A stretch of DNA of 64,000 nucleotides from Vibrio neptunius (GTDB taxonomy: Bacteria; Pseudomonadota; Gammaproteobacteria; Enterobacterales; Vibrionaceae): NCBI GenBank assembly GCA_019339365.1, contig CP079859.1, positions 806,001 through 870,000 on the forward strand, given 5' to 3'. The translations under genes were made by a program, and so were the position numbers. Numbering within the stretch: position 1 is the first letter of the stretch; each line of letters opens with the position of its first letter. Of this stretch, positions 58,964 to 64,000 are shown one piece after another. Below the pieces are notes generated by a model that worked only from the letters and a program-made list of their open reading frames with translations, was not told where the DNA came from and made no database searches.

Positions 58964-59668
58964 ATGACGCAAGTAAACCCTTCCATTGTAGCGATAGTCC
59001 CTGCGGCTGGTGTTGGCAGCCGCATGCAGGCAGACCGCCCAAAGCAGTACCTTTCTATTAACGATAAAGCCGTCCTTGAGCATACCGTCGAGAAACTACT
59101 GCAACACCCAAAGATAGACAAAGTCATCGTATCGATTACCAAAGGTGATCCATATTTTCCGCTGCTGTCTATTGCCCAACACCCGCAAGTGGTAAAAGTG
59201 GATGGAGGACGGGAGCGAGCAGATTCCGTCTTGTCTGGGCTTAAGTTTGTTTGTGACCATCAGCTTGCCGCTTGGGTGATGGTGCATGATGCCGCTAGGC
59301 CATGTGTAAAACAGCAAGATTTAGATAAGCTTATTGAGGTGTCATTAAAGCATGAGGTTGGAGGCATTCTTGCTTCGCCCGTCAGAGACACAATGAAAAG
59401 AGCAAACAGAGGTCAAAATATTGATCATACTGTAGATAGAGAAGCACTGTGGCACGCACTAACTCCACAAATGTTTAAAACTGAGCAATTGACCACGGCT
59501 TTGAGTGAGGCGCTTTTGAAAGGTATTACGATTACTGACGAAGCGTCCGCGATGGAGTGGTCTGGGCAATCTCCAGCCCTAGTACAGGGGGCGGCAGATA
59601 ATATAAAAATTACTCAGCCCGAAGATTTAGCGCTCGCAGAGTTTTATCTTAATCGTAATAAAGGATAA
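58964..59668 (+). CDS. ispD: MEP cytidylyltransferase IspD
   Basis: Third enzyme of the methylerythritol phosphate isoprenoid pathway, making CDP-ME from MEP and CTP. The 234-residue product has the CTP-binding [19 protein letters not shown] (about 13-31) and the signature [11 protein letters not shown] (about 106-116). It is followed three bases later by ispF, a near-universal pairing. Confidence 0.98.
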   Translation: MTQVNPSIVAIVPAAGVGSRMQADRPKQYLSINDKAVLEHTVEKLLQHPKIDKVIVSITKGDPYFPLLSIAQHPQVVKVDGGRERADSVLSGLKFVCDHQLAAWVMVHDAARPCVKQQDLDKLIEVSLKHEVGGILASPVRDTMKRANRGQNIDHTVDREALWHALTPQMFKTEQLTTALSEALLKGITITDEASAMEWSGQSPALVQGAADNIKITQPEDLALAEFYLNRNKG

Positions 59669-59671
59669 ATC

Positions 59672-60151
59672 ATGATTCGTATTGGTCACGGCTTCGATGT
59701 TCACAAGTTTGGTGGTGAAGGCCCAGTAATTATAGGTGGTGTTTCTGTGCCGTATGAGCAGGGGCTGATCGCTCACTCAGATGGTGATGTTGCTCTGCAT
59801 GCTCTATGTGATGCGCTACTCGGAGCCATTGCAGCGGGTGATATTGGTCGTCACTTCCCTGATACCGATGATGAATGGAAAGGGGCCAACAGTCGGGGTT
59901 TACTGCGCGACGTGTACCGCAGAGTGAAAGAACAAGGTTATATACTGGGAAATGCGGACGTCACCATTATGGCTCAAGCGCCCAAAATGGCCCCGCATAT
60001 CACGGCGATGTGTGAAGTGATTGCGCAAGATCTTGAAACGGATATTGGCAATGTGAATGTCAAAGCGACAACAACTGAGCGCCTTGGTTTCACTGGCCGC
60101 AAAGAAGGTATCGCGACCGAAGCGGTCGTATTACTAATAAAACAACAATAA
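59672..60151 (+). CDS. ispF: MECDP synthase IspF
   Basis: Converts CDP-ME 2-phosphate to the cyclodiphosphate MECDP. The 159-residue product has metal ligands in [10 protein letters not shown] (about 5-14; Asp and His) and in [19 protein letters not shown] (about 34-52), and the signature [18 protein letters not shown] near the end. It follows ispD and precedes truD by 45 bases. Confidence 0.98.
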   Translation: MIRIGHGFDVHKFGGEGPVIIGGVSVPYEQGLIAHSDGDVALHALCDALLGAIAAGDIGRHFPDTDDEWKGANSRGLLRDVYRRVKEQGYILGNADVTIMAQAPKMAPHITAMCEVIAQDLETDIGNVNVKATTTERLGFTGRKEGIATEAVVLLIKQQ

Positions 60152-60196
60152 AAACTACGCCTAGCGACTATCGCTGAAAGGGGTAACGGTAACATT

Positions 60197-61243
60197 ATGA
60201 CTGACATTTTATCTTCACTTGCCTATTTGAATGGAAAACCTCAAGCAACGGGGAAGTTGAAAGCCCAGCCACAGCATTTTCAGGTTAACGAGGATCTTGG
60301 TTTTGCCTTTACTGGCGAAGGAGAGCATCTGATGGTGCGTATCCGTAAGACGGGAGAGAATACCAGCTTCGTTGCAAATGAGCTGGCTAAAGCCTGTGGC
60401 GTGAAATCGAAAGATGTCAGCTGGGCTGGTTTAAAAGATCGTCATGCTGTGACTGAGCAGTGGTTAAGTGTTCATCTGCCTAAAGGGGATACTCCTGATT
60501 TCACAGCGTTTCTTAGTCAACATCCAAGTATTGAGATTGTCGAAACCAGCCGCCACAACAAAAAATTACGTCCGGGTGACTTAATCGGTAACGATTTTAT
60601 CATCACGTTGACTGAGGTAAGTGATGTCGAAGATGTCATTGTGCGACTGGAATCAATCCGCCAACACGGTGTTCCAAATTATTTTGGTAGTCAGCGTTTC
60701 GGGAACAACGGTAACAATCTCAATGAAGCAAGACGTTGGGGTCGTGAGAATGTGCGCACTCGAAATCAAAACAAAAGAAGTTTGTATCTTTCGGCAGCAC
60801 GCTCGTGGATATTCAATAACATAGTGTCACAGCGTATTGAACAAGACGTGTTTAATCTGGCTGTAGAAGGTGATTGTATTCAGACATTGGAAGGTGTTGT
60901 CGTTGCAGAGTCGGGAGTGTTGGCAGAGCTTAATGAATCTGTTAAGCAAGGCGATGTTCAGATCACGGCAGCGATGGCGGGTGATAATGCTTTGCCTACT
61001 ACAGATAAGGCGCTGGCTTTAGAACAACCTCATCTGGATGCGGAACCTGATTTGATGGCTCTGATCTGCGGAAATCGTATGCGCCACGACCGTCGCCCTG
61101 TAGCACTGAAGCCACAGGGTCTTTCTTGGAGTGTTGAACAGGACACGATAACACTGCGATTCTCTTTGGAGGCTGGCTGCTTCGCCACCGCAATCATTCG
61201 TGAATTAATTCAAGAGCAGGAAGTGGAGCGCAGCTACGAATGA
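60197..61243 (+). CDS. truD: tRNA pseudouridine(13) synthase TruD
   Basis: Makes pseudouridine at position 13 of tRNA-Glu and others. The 348-residue product has the catalytic Asp in [14 protein letters not shown] (about 76-89), and the TruD insertion domain follows [15 protein letters not shown] (about 156-170). The C terminus returns to the PUS fold ([20 protein letters not shown]). Its TGA overlaps the first possible surE start (ATGA). Confidence 0.97.
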   Translation: MTDILSSLAYLNGKPQATGKLKAQPQHFQVNEDLGFAFTGEGEHLMVRIRKTGENTSFVANELAKACGVKSKDVSWAGLKDRHAVTEQWLSVHLPKGDTPDFTAFLSQHPSIEIVETSRHNKKLRPGDLIGNDFIITLTEVSDVEDVIVRLESIRQHGVPNYFGSQRFGNNGNNLNEARRWGRENVRTRNQNKRSLYLSAARSWIFNNIVSQRIEQDVFNLAVEGDCIQTLEGVVVAESGVLAELNESVKQGDVQITAAMAGDNALPTTDKALALEQPHLDAEPDLMALICGNRMRHDRRPVALKPQGLSWSVEQDTITLRFSLEAGCFATAIIRELIQEQEVERSYE

Positions 61244-61254
61244 GTGAGAAAGCG

Positions 61255-61998
61255 ATGAAAATTCTTTTGAGCAATGATGATGGTGTACATGCTGAAGGGA
61301 TCCGTGTTTTGGCTGAGGCATTGAGCGATCTTGCCGATATTACCATTGTTGCACCTGACCGAAATCGCTCTGGAGCATCAAACTCACTGACGTTGGAACA
61401 ACCTCTACGCGTCAATGAGTTATCGGCAGGTAACTATTCTGTGCAGGGAACTCCAACCGATTGTGTGCATTTTGCGTTAAACGAACTAATGAAAGATGAC
61501 CTGCCAGATTTAGTACTGTCTGGTATTAACCATGGTGCCAACCTAGGTGATGATGTGTTGTATTCAGGGACAGTAGCAGCGGCTATGGAAGGTCATTTTC
61601 TAGGAGTGCAGTCGATTGCTTTCTCATTGGTTGGGAATGCACATTTTACGACGGCCGCTCACATTGCTCGTCACCTTGTCGAACAGCACCTAGCATCACC
61701 GATCCCAACCAATCGACTTTTGAACGTCAATATTCCGGACGTGCCACTTGAAGACTTAAAAGAAATCAGAGTTACTCGTTTAGGTGCGCGTCATCACGCA
61801 GAAGCGATGCTCAAGCAGCAAGATCCTCGAGGTCATGATATTTATTGGCTAGGGCCTCCAGGTAAAGAGCAAGATGCTGGTGAAGGAACCGATTTTTATG
61901 CCATTGAGCAAGGCTATGTATCTCTGACCCCGCTACAAGTGGATCTCACGGCTCACGAGTCGTTGTTAAGTATGGGCAATTGGTTGAAGGACAAATAA
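61255..61998 (+). CDS. surE: 5'/3'-nucleotidase SurE
   Basis: Survival protein SurE, a metal-dependent nucleoside monophosphatase. I prefer the ATG at 61255 because the family N terminus is [11 protein letters not shown] with the acidic NDDG metal site; an ATG at 61240 overlapping the truD stop would add five residues. The 247-residue product also has [21 protein letters not shown] sequence (here [16 protein letters not shown]) and [20 protein letters not shown]. It is coupled to truD and followed by pcm. Confidence 0.96.
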   Translation: MKILLSNDDGVHAEGIRVLAEALSDLADITIVAPDRNRSGASNSLTLEQPLRVNELSAGNYSVQGTPTDCVHFALNELMKDDLPDLVLSGINHGANLGDDVLYSGTVAAAMEGHFLGVQSIAFSLVGNAHFTTAAHIARHLVEQHLASPIPTNRLLNVNIPDVPLEDLKEIRVTRLGARHHAEAMLKQQDPRGHDIYWLGPPGKEQDAGEGTDFYAIEQGYVSLTPLQVDLTAHESLLSMGNWLKDK

Positions 61999-62000
61999 TC

Positions 62001-62627
62001 ATGACGAATCCACATGCCGGCAGATTGATCGATTTTCTGGTCGCCAGCGGCATTCAGGATCAAAAAGTGCTTGAGGCAATTTACGCTTTGCCGAGAGAAC
62101 GGTTTGTTTCTCAGGCTATGGTACATCAAGCGTATGATAATAATGCGTTACCTATTGGTCAGGGACAAACCATTTCTCAGCCTTACATTGTAGCCAAGAT
62201 GACAGAAGCGCTTGAGCTTAGTCAAACCAGTAAAGTTCTGGAAGTGGGGACGGGGTCCGGTTACCAGACAGCTGTTTTGGCTCAGTTGGTAGGACACGTT
62301 TATTCCATAGAGCGTATAAAATCCCTCCAATGGGAGGCTAAGCGTCGGCTCAAACAGTTAGATATTTATAACGTGTCGACCAAGCACGGGGATGGTTGGC
62401 AAGGATGGGCAACAAAAGGACCTTTTGACGCTATTATTGTCACTGCGGCAGCCGCTTCTGTTCCTCCTGTATTGCTTGAGCAACTGACTGAAGGAGGGGT
62501 TCTAGTGATTCCTGTCGGTGAAGATGTTCAGCAGTTACTCAAGATCACTCGCCAAGGTGAAGCGTTCTTGTCCCAAATTATTGAAGATGTACGTTTTGTT
62601 CCCCTGATTGCTGGTGAACTTGCTTAA
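62001..62627 (+). CDS. pcm: Protein-L-isoaspartate O-methyltransferase Pcm
   Basis: Repairs isoaspartyl residues in aged proteins with SAM. I start at the ATG at 62001, giving 208 residues; AAGG lies upstream. The post-[23 protein letters not shown] and the SAM-binding [18 protein letters not shown] (about 75-92) are clear, followed by [20 protein letters not shown]. It lies in the surE-pcm-nlpD-rpoS operon associated with stationary-phase survival. Confidence 0.98.
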   Translation: MTNPHAGRLIDFLVASGIQDQKVLEAIYALPRERFVSQAMVHQAYDNNALPIGQGQTISQPYIVAKMTEALELSQTSKVLEVGTGSGYQTAVLAQLVGHVYSIERIKSLQWEAKRRLKQLDIYNVSTKHGDGWQGWATKGPFDAIIVTAAAASVPPVLLEQLTEGGVLVIPVGEDVQQLLKITRQGEAFLSQIIEDVRFVPLIAGELA

Positions 62628-62629
62628 CT

Positions 62630-63541
62630 ATGAAATGTTGGTCTAAGTTTATTCCTGTTGTGGCCTTAAGTAGCATACTGATTGGATGTGCTGCTCACTC
62701 CCCTGCGCCAGTTTCAGGTCTCAACAAAGACTACAGTTCAATTTCTCGCGGTAGCTACCGAGGTAGCTACTATCAGGTCAATAAAGGTGACACTCTTTAC
62801 TTTATTGCGTACGTCACAGATAAAGATGTAAAAGACATCATTCGTTACAATGGCTTAACAGCTCCTTACACCATTTTTCCTGGGCAAAAACTGAAACTTT
62901 GGCAGCCTGCCTATACCCCTCCAGCGTACGGTAGTACAGGCATAGGTGCGGTATCTACCCCTGTTGTTGTCGCTGCAGCCTCTGCACCTAGTATAAATTC
63001 GAGTAAAAACTCGAATCAATCACTTAACGCCAGTAGTGCACAAAACAAACAAAAAGTGGTTAAAAAAGATTCAATCAAGAAGGTTGATCAATCAAAGTCA
63101 AAGGAGTATGTTGTTCCTAAAAGTAAACAAAAAGTTAACAAACCAGTCAGTAGCTCAAAACCAAAGAATGATAAAATCTCAAAGTGGTTGTGGCCAACAA
63201 AAGGGAGGATAATCAAAAACTTCTCAGCTGGAGATCAAGGTAATAAAGGCATCGACATTGCAGGACAGCGAGGTCAGTCGATATCGTCTACAGCTAGTGG
63301 CACCGTCGTTTATTCGGGTAACGCGCTGCGTGGGTATGGTAATCTTGTGATTATCAAACATAACGATAATTACCTCAGTGCTTATGCGCATAATGAACGG
63401 TTGCTCGTACACGAAGGACAAAGTGTAAAAGCAGGCCAGAAAATCGCAACGATGGGCAGTTCTGGAACCAACAGTGTTCGTCTACACTTTGAAATTCGCT
63501 ACCAAGGTAAGTCGGTGAATCCAAAACGCTACTTACCATAA
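62630..63541 (+). CDS. nlpD: Amidase activator lipoprotein NlpD
   Basis: Outer-membrane lipoprotein that activates the amidase AmiC during cell separation. The lipobox is ILIGC with Cys20. A LysM domain follows (YYQVNKGDTLYFIAY, about 47-92), then a low-complexity Ser/Lys/Asn linker and a LytM (M23) domain from about residue 187. The zinc ligands are altered: the usual HxGxD reads NKGIDI and the HxH reads RLHFE, so it should be an activator rather than a peptidase. The gene is immediately upstream of rpoS and usually contains the main rpoS promoter. Confidence 0.96.
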   Translation: MKCWSKFIPVVALSSILIGCAAHSPAPVSGLNKDYSSISRGSYRGSYYQVNKGDTLYFIAYVTDKDVKDIIRYNGLTAPYTIFPGQKLKLWQPAYTPPAYGSTGIGAVSTPVVVAAASAPSINSSKNSNQSLNASSAQNKQKVVKKDSIKKVDQSKSKEYVVPKSKQKVNKPVSSSKPKNDKISKWLWPTKGRIIKNFSAGDQGNKGIDIAGQRGQSISSTASGTVVYSGNALRGYGNLVIIKHNDNYLSAYAHNERLLVHEGQSVKAGQKIATMGSSGTNSVRLHFEIRYQGKSVNPKRYLP

Positions 63542-63607
63542 TACTTAATAGGTATATAGCGACATTAGAAGTAGTAATGTCTTGCTAGCTCGCCAGGGGG
63601 AGGCGCT

Positions 63608-64000
63608 ATGAGTATCAGCAATACAGCAACGAAAGTCGAAGAGTTTGAGCTTGAACCTACAATGGAATCTGTTCAGGCAGTTGAACTGACTACCACCAAC
63701 CGTACCCAAACTGAGGAAAACAAAGATGAATTCGATGTTTCCACTAAAAGTTTGGATGCCACTCAACTTTATTTAGGAGAAATTGGTTTTTCTCCACTAC
63801 TCACCGCAGAAGAAGAAGTCTTGTACGCACGTCGCGCCCTGAGAGGCGATGAAGCCGCGCGCAAACGTATGATTGAGAGTAATCTTCGCTTGGTGGTGAA
63901 AATATCCCGTCGATACAGTAACCGTGGTCTTGCTCTGCTTGATTTGATCGAAGAGGGCAATCTTGGACTGATACGAGCTGTTGAGAAATTTGATCCTGAA
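63608..64000 (+). CDS. rpoS: Stationary-phase sigma factor RpoS (3' end outside window)
   Basis: Sigma-S, master regulator of the general stress response. A strong GGGGGAGG precedes the ATG at 63608, and 131 codons are present before the window ends. Visible are region 1.2 ([20 protein letters not shown], about 48-67) and the start of region 2 ([20 protein letters not shown], then [20 protein letters not shown]). It follows nlpD by 66 bases, the standard arrangement. Confidence 0.98.
   Translation, partial: MSISNTATKVEEFELEPTMESVQAVELTTTNRTQTEENKDEFDVSTKSLDATQLYLGEIGFSPLLTAEEEVLYARRALRGDEAARKRMIESNLRLVVKISRRYSNRGLALLDLIEEGNLGLIRAVEKFDPE

Overview
The window is a stretch of the main chromosome of a Vibrio-like gammaproteobacterium. 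The evidence is gene order and protein content: the pilT-pilU pair beside yggS-proC-yggT-yggU, the tktA-epd-pgk-fbaA-mscS-argO run, glmS near an olsF-type ornithine-lipid gene, lptD-surA-pdxA-rsmA-apaG-apaH, rpsU-yqeY-dnaG-rpoD, and ftsB-ispD-ispF-truD-surE-pcm-nlpD-rpoS. I recognise this as typical of Vibrionaceae chromosome I; the species cannot be named from the sequence alone. Nearly all of it is core housekeeping DNA.

Layout. 1-4574 (mostly minus): rdgB (cut by the window edge), a DUF4426 gene, a small accessory island with a decayed tyrosine recombinase and an unknown four-helix membrane protein, then yggU-yggT-proC-yggS. 4599-6754: twitching motility ATPases PilT and PilU. 7067-12074 (minus): ruvX, yqgE, gshB, rsmE, endA (frameshifted), sprT, DUF2189. 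12352-19560: metK behind a MetJ-type operator, diverging from central carbon genes tktA, epd, pgk and fbaA. 19902-24822: mscS, ybaK-like, argO/argP, yggE and an orphan GntR regulator. 24989-33940: pyk, a DeoR-type regulator, glmS, a HAD phosphatase, a MltR-family protein, an orphan TRAP binding protein and olsF (frameshifted). 34316-37599: ispB diverging from rplU-rpmA-obg (obg frameshifted). 37720-46407: yjjP-yjjB, folA and the outer-membrane assembly/cofactor operon lptD-surA-pdxA-rsmA-apaG-apaH (apaH frameshifted). 46556-49290: djlA, an OprB-type porin and tRNA-Ile2. 49430-53929: the macromolecular synthesis genes rpsU-yqeY-dnaG-rpoD. 54158-64000: tsaD, an alpha/beta hydrolase (frameshifted), plsY, folB-folK-uppP, and ftsB through nlpD to rpoS (cut by the window edge).

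Five recognisable full-length genes are each broken by one base in a homopolymer run of five to eight bases (endA, olsF, obg, apaH, hydrolase). obg is essential in well-studied bacteria, so the economical reading is homopolymer miscalls in the underlying sequence rather than real gene loss. Each is annotated over its reconstructed span.

I found no convincing new multi-gene system. The observations most worth a second look are: two mutually exclusive hairpins in the olsF leader, one of which hides the Shine-Dalgarno sequence; a decayed integrase marking an accessory insertion next to yggU; a roughly 103-bp imperfect-palindrome repeat present twice, both times between convergent genes; a structured rplU leader; a LacI-family-type palindrome just after an extended -10 promoter at fbaA; and a HAD gene with no conventional start codon.
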